A DNA stretch of 64,000 nucleotides from Diploscapter coronatus (taxonomy: Eukaryota > Nematoda > Chromadorea > Rhabditida > Rhabditidae): contig OZ038423.1 of assembly GCA_964036155.1 (NCBI GenBank), positions 56,559,249 to 56,623,248 on the forward strand, given 5' to 3'. Position 1 is the stretch's first letter; every line of letters begins with the position of its first letter. Position numbers and translations under genes: made by a program. Positions 25,467 to 39,500 of the stretch are shown piece by piece. Below the pieces are notes generated by a model. It searched no databases and was not told where the DNA came from. It was given only the letters and a program-made list of their open reading frames with translations.

Positions 25467-26802
25467 TTCATTCTTTGAATCCATATCATGTACAGTTCTA
25501 TTTTGACAAGTATTTATTTCATCGGGTTAAAATTTGCACATATTATGTGTTTTTGTAGATGCATTCCATTTTTCTTTCATGTAGATCTCATCAATAAATA
25601 CTACCTAAACTTTACTAATTTTATTTTACTCGGTATTAAACCGAACCAATATTTGATTTGTATATGAAAGTTATTTTAGATCAGAGGTACGATAATTATA
25701 ATTTAGGCCCGTTGCCATAGGGATACTGTAACCGGCAATTATCAGCATGCCCACAAGTTCTTTAATGAAGTCTGGAGGTTACGATAAGCGGGTTTGTTTT
25801 TCCTTTAAAAATAACTTAATTCGTATGTATGACATAGAATTTCCTAAGTTCTCCACTTTTGTTAAAATTTTCGACTTTTAACTCATGTTTTTCATACGTA
25901 CACTTGGAGTCTCTGTATGCTTTTTTTAAAGTTCAATATTTTACTTGTTGAACTTTTCCCATACCTGAGCAAATATTCAACTTTTCCATCGTTGCAGACT
26001 TTTGGCCATGAGTATACGTTCCTCCAAAAACGATAAAGAAATAGCGTTTGTTAGGAAAGTACTCAATTCAAAACACTGAGAAAAGTACTACAGCCCAAAC
26101 TCTCTCTGCAATAAGTTTTAAGTTCTAGATTCCACAATGATGATGTTCTCTGAAAAGTTCGAAGTGCTAAATTTTCAGTCGTAGTTAATTGTGTGCATAT
26201 CCATGGAATTCCCAGGGGAACACGCACGCGCGTTTTTACGCTTTTGCACTCCCTGACTCGTTTTTTTGTTTTTCATAAGCGATTCTTCCGTCTTTCGCTT
26301 CTTGATACGGGTGATGCCTTAGTGCTCCTTTCACTTCCCGCTACGTGAATTGTCCGGTCTCTAGTCTTTTGTTAAGTCCGACCATCTGGAGTATGCAATT
26401 TGTTGTTTATTCTCAGGGATTCGTTTCTAATTCTTAATTCAGGCATTTTGGCCAGTTTTTGTATTCACCGCTTATTTTGAGTAGAAATCTTTAAAAATAT
26501 CATATTTCGGCATAAATTTTGAATTTTCGATTTTTTGATCAAAATTTTGTTTGATTTCCTCAAATCTTCCTCTTACGCCATCAAAATGGCCCCTAAAACT
26601 GCTCGCTCGTCTTCCAAAATAAACATGGCCTCTTTAAGCGATGATCTTATTTTCCGTTTCTGCGTGCCCTAAAATTCCCTAGAAAAATCACTTTCTCGAA
26701 AGTCACGTCGTTTTGCGCGCTTTCTTCGAATTTCCTATTTCCTCGTTCAAAAATTTTGTCATTTCTAGATTCATCCAAACCTCCTAAACCTTAAATATCA
26801 CC
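25467..26802. other. Intergenic region between the HTH gene and wdr-37
   Basis: No coding exon recognised. An AATAAA-like signal near 25590 may serve the HTH gene. A splice acceptor-like TTTCTAG at 26768 lies 34 nt before the wdr-37 ATG. The rest is AT-rich promoter-like sequence. Confidence 0.5.
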
Positions 26803-29438
26803 ATGAAAGACGTAAGTAAAAGCTGATCTTCAAAAATAGCCACTAGAAGTTTGCATAATTCTATGAAGCAGGGTATTTTTAGAACCGAAGCGCAACCGAC
26901 AGTGAGCTGCTCCAGGGGAAAGGAGAAGGTCAACAAACTAGTTCTGCCGTGCCACAAACCCCTACCGCTACCTCGATTGATACCGATTTCGATAGCGCGC
27001 CCTATAGGTAGTTTTTGAGTCATCAACAAAACAAAGTGAAGAGATTACAAAATTACTAAACCAATGAAATTTCCTCAAAAGAAACCATCATTTTTGAAAC
27101 CTAATTTTTCATTTCAGAGCTCGACTTTACCAGTTATTTGGTCTAATCGAAAAAGAGTTCGATGCACTGTACGAGGAAAATTGTGCTCGTAAGGAAACGT
27201 CAAAAATTTCTCGTCAGAATGTCGAATTTTCAGTCCGAGCCCGAATCGTGGCTCTATCTGAGGCTGATGTCGACGCGTCGACGTTGCAAAATGATTCGTT
27301 TCTCTTGGGTTCCGACGCTATCAAGGGAAGTGGGGGTGGTAGTAGAAAAGGTAGATTCTTACCGTAAACAAACATTCGGCTTTTCCAAATCAAAATCTCA
27401 ATTAGCCATTCAAATGGGTCAGAAACTCCGAACAGCATTACGAGGTCCGCCCGGCAGACTAGTTTTCAAGGTCACCGATGGAAGTAAATTTCGGTAAGCT
27501 TCAATTCTGTTAAACTTGGAAACATTTGTTTTTTAGTATGTCCCGACCTTTCGAAGGTCACCGAGATGGGGTTTGGCATGTGACCGCCGATACTCAACGA
27601 GGTGTTATCGCTAGTTCTAGCGCAGGTATTTTTCTTCAAAATAGAAAAAATGGAACCACTCTCTTCCAAACCAAACTCTTTGTTTATATTCTGTCAACTT
27701 TTTTCTTTCCATCAAATATGCGCATTACGTGATGAAGGTCACCTTCAAAAAGCCTGAAAAAATTCAGACCAAACGGCCCGAATTTGGTCTTTGGATTCGG
27801 GCAACTGCATCTGCACCTATTATGGTCATTCGGGCAGTGTGAATTGCGTGAGTTTTCGTCCGGTCGAAAGTTCGAACCACGAAATTCTGCTGGCCACGGC
27901 GAGTGGCGACGAGTCGACCCATATTTGGAAGACTTCGAGTGAGATTTTTAGATTTTTAAAAAGAATACATAGGAAAAATTCTTATTTTTGCAAAAAAAAT
28001 ACAGAAAAATTTCAAGGTTTGAAAAATCAGTGCAAGAAACATAGAAAAAAATCTTCTACAATTTGTATGACCTAAATTTTCCAAGTTTTCCATTTTTCAA
28101 AAATTTTAGGTGGCACCTCCGTCTCTAACACCATGCAGCAGCAGCAAACAACGAGTTCTAACGAAGATGAAGATGAAAAGGAAAATTTGGAGACCGGTAT
28201 TTCTAAATTTATCGAAAACTTATAACCCCCAATTTTTAGAAGTCGACAAAACCATTGATGACACCAAAATCAAGTCGCCTCTGTTGAAATTGACTGGACA
28301 TACCGCACCAGTGGTGGGTTGTGACTGGCTACCCGGTACTTATCTTAATTACCTTAACTAAAAATTTAATTACCCTAGTTATCTAGGCTCAAACCAGTTA
28401 ATTAGCGCAAGTTGGGACCGCACCGCTAACATCTACGACGTGGAAAAGGGCGATATCCTCAATATTTTGACAGGTTTCGAAAAAGCAAATTGGAAAAAAT
28501 GAATTTTGAAAAAATATAGGTCACGAAGCGGAATTGAACCATTGCAGTGCACACTCGTCGCAAAAGTTGGTCGTCACTTCGAGCAAAGATTCCACCTTCC
28601 GGCTATGGGACTTCAGAGAAACCATACATTCTGTAGCGGTTTTCCAGGGGCATCAGGTAATCTACCTAATTTTTTCAAATTAAGTTTTTTGTTTTTTTTT
28701 ATTTAAATTAAAAGCCACGAGTATTTGAAATTTTAGACAATAAAAATCATAAAGTTTTCGATTTTTTATGAAACTTTAGGACTCGGTAACCTCGGTAGTG
28801 TTTTCGAGTGGTGACCGTTTAGTTTCGGGAAGTGACGATAGGACCGTCAAAGTATGGGACTTGAGAAATATGCGCAGTGCTATAGCGAATATTCGGCTCT
28901 CATCGGCCGCTAACCGACTGGCGGTAAGTTGGATCAAATTTAGACGAAAACATCAGTAAAGCAATGGAAAATTCCTCTAACATTTTTATAAGCATCCCAT
29001 TTGAAACGTATCAATTGCATAAGGCCTTCTTCAAATTTTTTGATAGAACGAACATCTTGGAACTAGAAATTTCCATTCAAACTCAGACAATAGAACTTTT
29101 GAAAGCTGTATTTTAGGTCAGCAAAACCCATAACGTTATCGCTATTCCTCTTGATAACCGGCATGTGCGTATTTACGATTTACTCACGGCAAATCGTCTA
29201 CCAAAGGTTCCAAATCGAAGAGTAAGTAGAGAAAATTACCTCAATGGCATTTTTTATACCATAAAAATGGTCATTTCCTATCTCAGTGGTAAAATTTGGT
29301 AAATTTTAGTGCCATTCCCGCTTGGTATCGTGCTGTGCATGGGCGGATGATCACCCGCAACACAACCTGATCACCTGTGGTTTCGATCGACAAGTCATCG
29401 GGTGGAAAGTCGCTGTAAGCAGGGATAAGGAAAACTAG
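26803..29438 (+). CDS. wdr-37: WDR37-like WD40-repeat protein
   Basis: Exon 1 encodes only MKD (26803-26811); exon 2 gives a Ser/Thr-rich segment. The WDR37 signature [19 protein letters not shown] begins at about 27118. WD repeats follow: [12 protein letters not shown] (27557), [11 protein letters not shown] (about 27824), [16 protein letters not shown] (28288), [14 protein letters not shown] (28400), [16 protein letters not shown] (28520), [12 protein letters not shown] (28580), [14 protein letters not shown] (28780), [16 protein letters not shown] (28830) and [13 protein letters not shown] (29380). A divergent repeat with RHVRIYDLL is near 29160. An acidic insert ([11 protein letters not shown]) lies between repeats 2 and 3. 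WDR37 is known to pair with PACS proteins; that role is inferred here. The C-terminus ends soon after the last repeat, as in the family. Confidence 0.9.
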
Positions 29439-30206
29439 ATTACTCGAATTTTGAATTACAGTAATCTTTACAAGATCTATTGTAAGATACTAACTTTTAT
29501 GCTAATTTTCCAGCTATAATTTGCTCTGAATCTCATATTCTATAACTTACCTATGATTTTTGTTACTGAACCAAAAACTCGAGGATAACCAATTTTTGCA
29601 TAACTGAACCAAAGTGTGCTAGTATAATTTTGTGCATTTTACGTGCAATCTACTCCAAGCTACAATATACCTTCTATCTATTCTACAGTAACCTTTAACT
29701 TATACATTTTTAATCTTTATATTTACAAGTCAGAAATAAATATTTCGCTTTAAAATAATACGACAATCGAGTTCTATAGTATCTAACTACTGAATTTAAA
29801 TGAAGCTTAGGAAATTGAGCAAAATTTTCAACTTTTTAAATGAATTTTAAAATGAAGTGATTCTAAAAGCACTCTAAAATTTAGATTATAAGGTTTTGAA
29901 TTACAAATACCAGTAAATTTTCTCAAAATATAGCAAAATTTCGGAACTAATATAGCCTCAGAAAGTTAATCAGCGTATTCAACGTACAGTACAAGCAATG
30001 CTGATCTTTAGAAAATACAAGCTGTCAGTCATCAATTTTATCACGATTTTGTGTTAGCTGATAAGAATATTTTGGTAATCTTTTAGAATATATCGAATTT
30101 TACGAGTTGGAATAATAGTTTGTGAAAAACTTTCGCCAAATATGGATTTTTGTAAAAAAAATACACTGTCAAGGTCAAGAATTATACGTCGACGCTATCC
30201 TGACAT
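29439..30206. other. Convergent intergenic region (wdr-37 / ced-6 3' ends)
   Basis: AT-rich spacer with an AATAAA-like hexamer near 29737. No ORF or RNA gene recognised. Confidence 0.5.
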
Positions 30207-33200
30207 CTAGGCTGTGGGAGAAGATTTCTGTCTTTCCTTATCGTCTGACTTCCTCTGGACTCCGTCAATTGCCGTATTCAGCGCACCGTTCGGGGTGCCG
30301 TATTCCGGCTCTTCGAAGTCCTGCCACGAAACTCCCGGCGAGATTTGTGCCGTCTCCAATTTCCCACCACCGAAGTATTCAGGGTCGTCTAGTTTTGCCA
30401 GCCTGGAATTTAGATTTTTTTTAACTTCGAGATTTTTGCTTGAAAAGGATATACATACATCTTTATCATTCTTTTTTCATTATATTTTAAATTAAAAAAT
30501 CTTTTTTTATTATCAAGTCCAGCTTTCCAAAAGCATCATTTTCATTTTTTGTTTTCCAAATTTCAAGATTTTTTTCAGAAAAATGAGTAAAGTTTGAAGA
30601 ATATTGACAAATTCAAGTTCTAAAAGGTCCTATAAAAATAAAACAAAATCCCCGTACTTTTCATCGACCTGCTCGATCATGGCCTGTAGATCTGCTGCGG
30701 TTGGTTGGTCCTTTCCCGCACCTGAAGCGGTCGCCTCTCCAGCAGCAATGCCTGTCTTCAGCACGTCTTCAAGGAAATCGTCGCCGAAAGGATCTGAAAA
30801 AAAAATCATAAAAATTGAATAAGTTTCAAGCAATGATCATTTTAGAAGAAATTGGGATGTTTCAATGGTTGTGATGGTGTTTTATCAAACTAAAATCGAA
30901 TAACTTTAGAGGTTTGCAAAAATTCAAATTGAATAGGTTTTCAAAGGATGGCTACTTTCAAAAGAACTATGCGGTTCTCGATTGAGCCTAGTTCAGTGGA
31001 AGTCTATTAATTTAAGAAATTTAAACAATAGAGGTCATATGTTTCAAAGTTATTCATAATCGAAGAAATTTCCACATTGCAATTTGATTCTCGGATGTGT
31101 TTCAAGTATCTTTAAAAAAAAAAAAACGATTTTACTAAAAATAGAATTACCGTATTCCTTCTTTTCCTGCTCTTCTTTCTTCTTTTCATCGGCTCGAGGG
31201 TCGAAGGTGTCGTCGAAGACAGTGTTCACTTGATCCACTTTCATTTCGGATAGCTTGTTCGCCTACAAATTTGAAATTACTTATGCTTCACAACTCACTT
31301 ATAGTTAATCACGTCAAAACAAAACGTTTTCATTTGAGTACCCTTTGTAAACAAATCAACAAAAGCTTCAATTCTTCAAATTTAGTAAGTTTCAGAAAAA
31401 GCTAAAGGTAATCACAAGAAAATCAAAGTAATACTATTTTGTTTGCTGTGTTTTAAACTAATTATTTCAAGAAAATAGGCTTCAAGGAATAAATAAGAAT
31501 AGAAGGCTATCTTTATGGCCAATATATTTGGTTTGTTAGCTTCAAATTTAAACTCAATTTTTATAAGATCGAGAAATCCTACCGTATTGCCGGAGCTGTT
31601 CTGTCTGGGCGGAACGGTTCTCCTTGGTGCAATTGGCGGGGGCGGGGCGAGGGATGGCGCAATATCAGACCCGTTCGAAGTGTCGATCAGCTGGGAAGTA
31701 GGTGGGAGTCTGGGTGGAGCGACTAAAGGAGCGGGGCCGGAGGGTGAGTGACTAAAATTTGATTTTTAAGCAAGAAAAGAGGAATAACAATATAATCACC
31801 AGTTTAGATAAATTTATTACAAGCTCTTTCATTGGAACATCAAATTCATTCTTGAAAAAGTCTTTTTCAGAATTGTTTTGGTTATTCAGAAATTTAATAA
31901 GAATAAAAAATGCACCTGGTTGAAGGCATTCCATTGGCTCCCGTCCCATTGAGGAAATTGTTTGTGTTCAATGTTGGGGCCTGGAAAATTAACTTTGAAG
32001 AAGTAGGAGAGCTAAGAAATATGGTAATTCTTGAAAATTCTAATTTTAGAAACTTTTACCTGGAAAGTAGGTGGAGTGAGAATCGAGGCGTTATTCTGAA
32101 GATTCAAATGCGCCGCCTGCAGCTGGGTGTTCGGTCTGAGCGGTGTTCCCAGAGGGGTCGAATAAGTATCGTTGGGCTGAAAATGTTGAATTTGCAAAAA
32201 TTCCATATTTTTTTTCGAAAATTCTAATTTTGGCTCAGAAACGAAAAACTAGCATAATTACATTTAAAGGCGTCGGTGGTCCATTTGGAATTGGCGTAGA
32301 GGGAAGGTTCGGTGGAGGGGCGGGCGTGTCCAAAAGAGAGGTGGCCTGAAATTTCTTTGTAGAAAATTCGAATATTTAAAACTCTCACTTTTTAAAAGCT
32401 CGCCCAATTAATAAACAACCTATTGAAGAGGTTATTATTTTTCTACTTTACAAACTTTTTTTAAAAATTTTATTTAAAAAGAGGGTGAACTTTTCAAAAA
32501 GCACAAGTTTTTTTCAATGTTTCAAATTACCGCATAATTTCCCCTCAGAACCTTGACGAGTTCCTGAGTGAGTTTTCTGTTTTGCTCTTCCAATTCAGCA
32601 ATTCTTTTCTGGTATTGAAGCGCCTGCTTCTGACTCTCCAACATCGAACGGTTGTTGTCGAGGAATTTCTGGAAATTGAAAATTGTTAGATAGGCTTCAA
32701 AATATTTATTTATCATGATCAGTCTTCATTGCAGTTCGTTGGAATTAATAGTTATGAAAATTCAAAACTCAGAAGAAAACTCATCAAATAAGTTTCAAGA
32801 TTTCTAGGATCTTCTAGGTCTAAGTATTTTAGTGGGTCAAAATTTGTCTGTAAAAATAAAACATGAAATTTTTCAAACAAGTTTCACAAACTTCATATAA
32901 CTTTGTATTATAATTGACTGTAATCACCCTCCACTATTTGTCGGAAGAATAAAAGTCGAAAATAAGAATCTACCTTATAAGCCAAATCGAAGGCCTCCCC
33001 GATGGTGAGAGCGATTTGCTCAGCGTTGTCGGAGAGGAACGCGAAGCAGTCGTGTCGCTTGCTGTTCTTGTCCGCCTTCGCGATGAACGACAACAGACGC
33101 TTGTCCTGCAAAAAATTAGTGGATGAGTCATTTTCTTGGGTTTTTGCTAGTTTATCTTGATCAATTTACAAAAAAAATAGAATAAACTATTCTTGAAAGT

Positions 33201-34204
33201 TCATTTTTTTGCAAAATTTGAAAAAAAAAACTCTTATGAGTCATTTCTTGATTTTTTTAAAATTTATTATTCCATGTCAAAATCCTGAGCTTGCAGGATT
33301 AATTTAACTTTTTCCTTCTTAAAGCCAAATCAATTTGGATTTTTTCATTGAATTAAAGTAAGATGAGTCAATATGAAACTTTTTGAATTGATAATGTTTA
33401 ATTGATCAAAATAACCATTTGTCGCAAAGGATGATTCAACTTCCTCTTTCATTTATGGAAGACAAAAACTATTCCTGGAAGAAATTTCATAGGCATAATT
33501 TCAGTGACTAACCGACTTATCATCCGTCACGAAGGAGATCCTATTCAACGGATATCGATAGAGGACAATTTTCGACTTCGAGTCCAGAATAACGACGTTA
33601 TCGATGCTGATCTGAATTTTTCAAATTTATTTTTTGTAATTTGAAATTTTTCAAAAATGTAAAGTACCTGGATATCAACCTTCTGCAGTTTCGAGCCAGA
33701 ATGACCGGTTTCACTTTTCTTGACCTGAAAAAATGAAAATTTTTAAAAATGGAAAAAAGAATATCTCACATCCAACTGAAACTTGATTTTGTTGAGCGCA
33801 TCTGAGACGAGATTGCTGCCCTGAGCACCCGCGACTTCGCTGCATCCGAGGAACTTTACGCCGTACTCAACTCGACCGTTGATGAGGACGTCTGTATTTT
33901 TAAAATTTTTCAAAAATCGATATTCTTGAAGTTGTCATGGAGAAAAAATCTTCAAAAATTTGATCAGGAATCATTTATTACAAGAATTACAAGATTTGTT
34001 GCATTCTAGCATCTGGTTATTTTTTAAAGTTATTTTTAAAGAAGAAGTACCCGGAGGATGTAGCCAAGTTTTATTGGACGCGCCTGCGTATTTGGCCCCA
34101 TTCGAGCTGGACGAAGCAGGGCTGTTGACTCCCGTCAAGGCCTCCAAATTGCTGCCCTTATTGCTCGAAATCGACCTCTTCAGAGTTTTATAGATCGACG
34201 TCAT
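30207..34204 (-). CDS. ced-6: CED-6/GULP phosphotyrosine-binding engulfment adaptor
   Basis: Starts [17 protein letters not shown] (34204), then NKTWLHPPG. The PTB domain spans several exons: [19 protein letters not shown] (about 33850), [15 protein letters not shown] (33600-33700), [20 protein letters not shown] (33060-33540) and [20 protein letters not shown] (about 33030). A leucine-zipper-like coiled coil follows ([19 protein letters not shown], 32600), then a Pro-rich region, [19 protein letters not shown] (31190) and the [10 protein letters not shown]2-type motif (30790). The gene ends at 30207 after ...KSSPTA. In C. elegans CED-6 binds the CED-1 receptor NPxY motif during corpse engulfment; all key parts are present. 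A splice acceptor (GATTCAG) lies 5 nt before the ATG. Confidence 0.93.
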
Positions 34205-36577
34205 TTTTCCTGAATCGCGACATTTTAAAGGAAACCAAAGTACGGATAAAAAGCACAAGAAGAATATAGTAAAAAGTGATTTTACAGGGAAGAGTCCAGA
34301 AAAATAACTTTTTGGTTCAGCAATAAAACAGTTCCAATTAGAGAAAAAGTCAAAGGAAACAACATTGACGGTTTTTGTTAGTGATAATTGACGAAAAATC
34401 ACGAGGAATTTTGCCAATGATTTAGGAAAGTTAGATTTTGGAGAATCTGTGAGGTGCAAAGTGAAAATTGGAGAAAACAGGTTGGAATTAGAGAATCTGA
34501 TTTGGAGAGAGCGGAAAAGAACGAGACGACAAAGGGAATGTCAATTCCGATCAATGGAGTGCGCGAGATCGAAGTCAGAAAGAAGAAAGTGAGACAGAAA
34601 AGGAGAACGTTCGAAGAGTAGAGAGGGAAGAGAAAAGGCGAAAAGAAAGAAACGGAAATACTAGAGAAATAGCATTGAAAAATTAGAGCGTCAAAGAAAA
34701 AGAATGACTCATAAAATGACCACACAGACGACCATTCATTCAAACGCAATAAAGCCTGCAAATTGGAATTCATGACACCCCAGTCGGCTTTACAGCCCTA
34801 TCTTTTAACATGTGGCGAGGTTTGGAGGATTAAAGGAGAGCGTGAAAAATGGACGAAAAGCTGGATGAGTCAGCATGAAGAGGCAATCGACAATTGCTCA
34901 TTTTGAAAAGTTGGGAAAAGATGAGACAAAATAAATACTCGAGATTTCCTGCAAAGAAATGTAAACTTAGAGAAAATCAAAATAACTTAAAAAAATATTC
35001 AAGAAAAGTTGATCCTCGTGAAATTTTTAAAATGAAGAAAACAAATATTTAAGTTTTCGAAAAATTCGACTTTCAAGTTGAACGTTGAGCTTTTCTCGGA
35101 CAGAATAGGGGACATTCTCAGTTTATAAATAAAAGGGCCGGTCTTAAGACACGACAGAAGCAAAATATAAACCTAGAAAAAGACTAAAGGGAATTCGGAG
35201 GGAAAAAGATAGAGAAAGAGGAAAGAGGAAAATGATAAATAAAGTTCAACCAAGCAAACTGAAACCAAAAGATATATGAAACCCCTTCAGAGATACCAGA
35301 AGTCCGGATAAATCAACAGTCTGACGAACCTAATGCAAACTTTCTCAAAGGAAGTGTAAAATTTGTTTCTTTAAAGATCATCATTTTTTAATTGAGAAAG
35401 TAATCAGAAATCTCTCGAAAAGTAAAAGCTAAGATTTTTGGAAAATCGAAACTTTTATGAAGTCAAGGTCAAAACTAGCAGTAAACCGACTTTCAAAGCA
35501 CCAATCAACCACTTTGCTGGCAAAATCCAGTTTCCCCAATTTTCATTCAAAACGAATGAAAATCTGTAAGATTCGAAACAAAAAATCCGTACAGTCCAAA
35601 AGTCGAAAGCCACTTTCTCACACACTGAATATTGCACAGAAAACTAGCTAGAGTGACACAAAGCAATCTATACAGTCAAATAGAAATTTCTCCTATACAT
35701 AAACACAGAAATAGAACACCGTCTGGCATATATTTTCCTATGACCAGCTAAGCATTCAAAGAACAAATTTTCCCAATGCATAAAGATGGCTTTTGAAAGC
35801 TATCTGGGATAGTCCCTATTCGACAAAGAGAATCATAGAATAGGCTGGTACGAAGGCAGAAAATGATCGATGATGGAATAGCTAGAAATCGATCTGGCTA
35901 GCGCAAATTTGAATCGGATGAAGGGAATGAAATTAGGCCACGCCCATTTGTTCAAAATAGGAGAATAATTGAGTACTTTTCTAGCCAAAACATAGACAAA
36001 TACTCAAAATTTGTTGAAAATCAGCCCTACCCTAGCAATTATTCTTTCAGAACTGAGGTCAGTGACTTTGACAGTTGAAAATCTGGGGCATTCATAGAAA
36101 AACGGCGAAAATAGTCTTTTTCTAAATTGTGCAATGGCTAGACATTCGCAGAAAACAAGTGACCTCTGTAATTGATGAGGGGCAAATAGACACCGTGCGG
36201 TAAGCAATCAATAAAAAAGGAGTAGGAGTAGCGTTGTCAGATAGTCCAATTGATAATAAACAAGTTGTATTTTTGGCAAAAAATTTTTTTCAAAAACATT
36301 TATTCTCCGAAAAACCGATTCAAGCGCTAAAAACTCTACTGAAGAAAAATCGTGATTTGTTAGACTTTAGATTACTAAACAAATGTCGTAAAAATACTCT
36401 ACAATCAAGATATTGCATCTCAAAATAGAACAAAAAACTACCGACTACAAAAAATCTTATCTTGACTGATAATCAATTCAAAATAACGGGAGTGTTTATG
36501 GAAAAGTGGATTTGATACTTTCAAAAAATCAATAGAAATTATCTATTTCCGATTTTCAGCCTGCGACGTTTACGCAA
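34205..36577. other. Intergenic region, purine-rich, no gene supported
   Basis: Plus-strand GA-rich stretches lie at about 34480-34700 and 35150-35270. The 124-codon ORF at 34399-34773 is a by-product of this composition. I see no conserved coding signal or RNA gene. Confidence 0.5.
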
Positions 36578-39500
36578 TTACAGTCTCCACCAGGACATGC
36601 CGTAACGCAAGAATGTGTAGGGAGGGAACGCTTCCGTGTGACCTGAAAAAATCAAGTTTAAAAATTCTGAAAAGGTAATTTTTTGAAAAAAAAAGACAAA
36701 GTAATCTTCCATCCACTATTCTAATCCTTAATTACAATATTCTTTAAAAATTACAGTAATCCAGATTTAAAAAAAAAAATTGTTCTCCAACTTACCGACT
36801 CCCGCGGTGGCAATGTCTCTGTCGTAGACGTGTCTGGAGATGGCCTCTCTGAAATAAGTTCTTTGGAATTCACCCGTAATTTAACTGAGTTTTCAACTAT
36901 CCAATATCTGAGCGTTTTAAACCCCGAGTTAATTTTAACTTATATATATTCTTTTTAATTTTTACCTGAGGGTGGTGTGGTCGATGCGCGAAATCTGATC
37001 CTCCATGTCGACCAGAGAACGGACCCCATCCGTGTACAAGGCCTAAAAATTGAGAATTCGTAAATTTAGCTAATTTTTGTTAGTCCATAGATTCTTCATT
37101 TAGAACTCGTCTCGTCTGATAGTAGAATTAGTTTCACAAAATGCTTTGACTTTTGACATATTCTTGACAAATAGTTGAAGAAAATGTACCTTCTTTGAAG
37201 ACCAGTGTTTTTCAATTTTTACACACGATCAAATCAAGTCAGTGAAGATATTTGAATTTCAACTCTTTTGACATCCCTTTTAAGTATTGATTTTTATCAA
37301 AAATTAAGTTCGGCGATTTTACCTCTCTGCCATAGAACTTGGCTCTGCCAGTGTTGGACTCGAGTTTTGTGAAGAAGTTGGTGCGGAACTGATTGCGTGC
37401 CATCGCTGTTTCGTCGTCGCTGATCGCGCTCGCGAGGTGCTCAAAATTATAATTGTTTTTTTTCTTCAAAAGACATTTATAGATTTAGTCTTCTTGGTGT
37501 TCCTTGAAGACATTTTTCTTTTTATTTGTTTTCAAAAAGATTTTTTTCCCTAAAATCCAACCTTCCACTCCCTCTGAACGCTCTTCATGACTCCGTAGGT
37601 CTCATTCAAATCCTTGCCGTCAGAAATGTAGTAGATGCCCCACAGGCCGGTGTCTCTAAAATTTTTTAAAACATTTATCAGCACTAAGAAAGTCGATCTC
37701 GATCTTTTCTGCAAGGATCAAATTAGCAGGCTCTATCAGTTTCAAAAACCTTTAAAAAAAAACGTAGATTTGAGAGAGTGCGTGGGAGCATAAGAGTTAA
37801 CATAAAATAGAGTCTGCCTACTTGTAGTTGATGTTGAAGTTCTCGAAGTACTTGAGACCGTGGTCGTGGCTGATCTTCTGGACGAGCCGGGATGGAGCCG
37901 TCCTCGTGAGGGCGTGCGTCACGTCCCACTGACCGACGAATTGACTAGCCACTTGCAAGGCCAGGGCGTCGTGATGTCCGTAACCAACTCCCTGAAATGA
38001 AGCCAGGTTGGAAAGACTCGATTTTATGAAATTCCTGAAACCGACCTCGACCGCGATGCAAGCGTGCATATTGGGAATGTAGTCGTTGCGGTAGAGGAAT
38101 TCGGAGCCGGTGAAACGGATGCCATCGGGCTGAAAATGGACTTTTTGCCCAAATTAAAAATCTAAGAAATATAATTTCGTAAGGGGAAACTTACATCCGG
38201 CACCTTTCTCGGGTAGACGTTGTCGAGGTCGCCGAAATATTTCTCGGCGAGTCTGGGGACCTGGCTGACGTTGCCTCCGACTCCAGTCATCACCATTCTG
38301 GTAGCCTTATAGTTGTCCTCTACCCATTCCTTCAGCTGCTGGGCGGAGATTTTCTGAAATTCCATCCTATTTCTAGTCGGCTCTTCTTTCTATTCGTATA
38401 AATTATATGATTGGTGAAGTGGGTTTCAAGATCAGCCCCGATCATATGAAACACATGAACCTACCTTGATGGAGTCCGTAGTTCCGAGCCAACTTCTGGC
38501 GAGATTGGTGCCCTGAAAGTTGAGTTTTATCGTTTTTCAAAGATTCGATTTTTCAACTTCTCATATAAAGATCCCAAAAATCATGATCACCTAGCCCCTT
38601 AAGAAATGAAGAATAAAACAGGTAAAGAAACCAGAAAATGATTCCATTCTTACACTATTCGTAAAATTAAGTCTTAAAACTTTTTATACGAATTAAATTA
38701 TCTTCGTTTAAACTAACCTGATAAGCGGCCGAATGCAGGTAGTTGAAGCAGACGTCCCTGTAGAGGTTATCGGACTCCTCCAACTCGGCCAGCAGAATTT
38801 TGCGCTCCTCCTCGACCGACGCCGCGTCCAACTTGCTGTTCCTCAGCACGTCCGCCAGAATATCCACCACTAAAATTTTAATCTTCGTTTTTATTTAAGT
38901 TTCAAAATTTCAATAATTCTGGAGCAGAAAAAGTAGTGACAATTTGTCTGTTCTTCTCGTGTTCAACTTGAAAGTCTTAATTGATTAGTAATTGACGATA
39001 AGTTTCAAGTTGGTAATGAATCACGAATAAGATTATAATTTATAAAGACTGATTTCACCACTTTGTCACTGCTGCAAAATAAAAGGGCCAGGCTACTACA
39101 TAGCAAGGATAAGTTTCATATCTCCAACGTAAGAAAATAACAGGTATGGTTGATTGATATGGATATTTTATCAGGTTGAAAAGAAATTCCACCTTTCTCG
39201 ACATCGCCGGAAGCGCTCTGCACTAGGAAATAGGTGAAGTTCCTTCCAGTGCGAGACTGCAGCTTGGCGCCGATTTGTTCGAGCTCGTTCGTCAGGGCCG
39301 CTCCGGTTCTCTTCGCGGTTCCCTAAAAGATATGAACTTCCAAATTAAGAAAAAATAACGAAATTTTTAGCAATTGGTTTTACTAATCGTAGAAAGATTC
39401 GTTGGTTAAATATTTGATCGGAAGTATGACGATAGTTATAAATTTCTTGATACCTACCCGATGAATGAGTCTCTCAAGGAAATGCGCGACGCCGTTGTTG

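Noticed and set aside
26120..26180. Possible C/D box snoRNA (ATGATGATG ... CTGA)
   Set aside because: The boxes are too close together and there is no terminal stem.
34399..34773. 124-codon hydrophobic-looking ORF
   Set aside because: Produced by a purine-rich tract; no conserved features.
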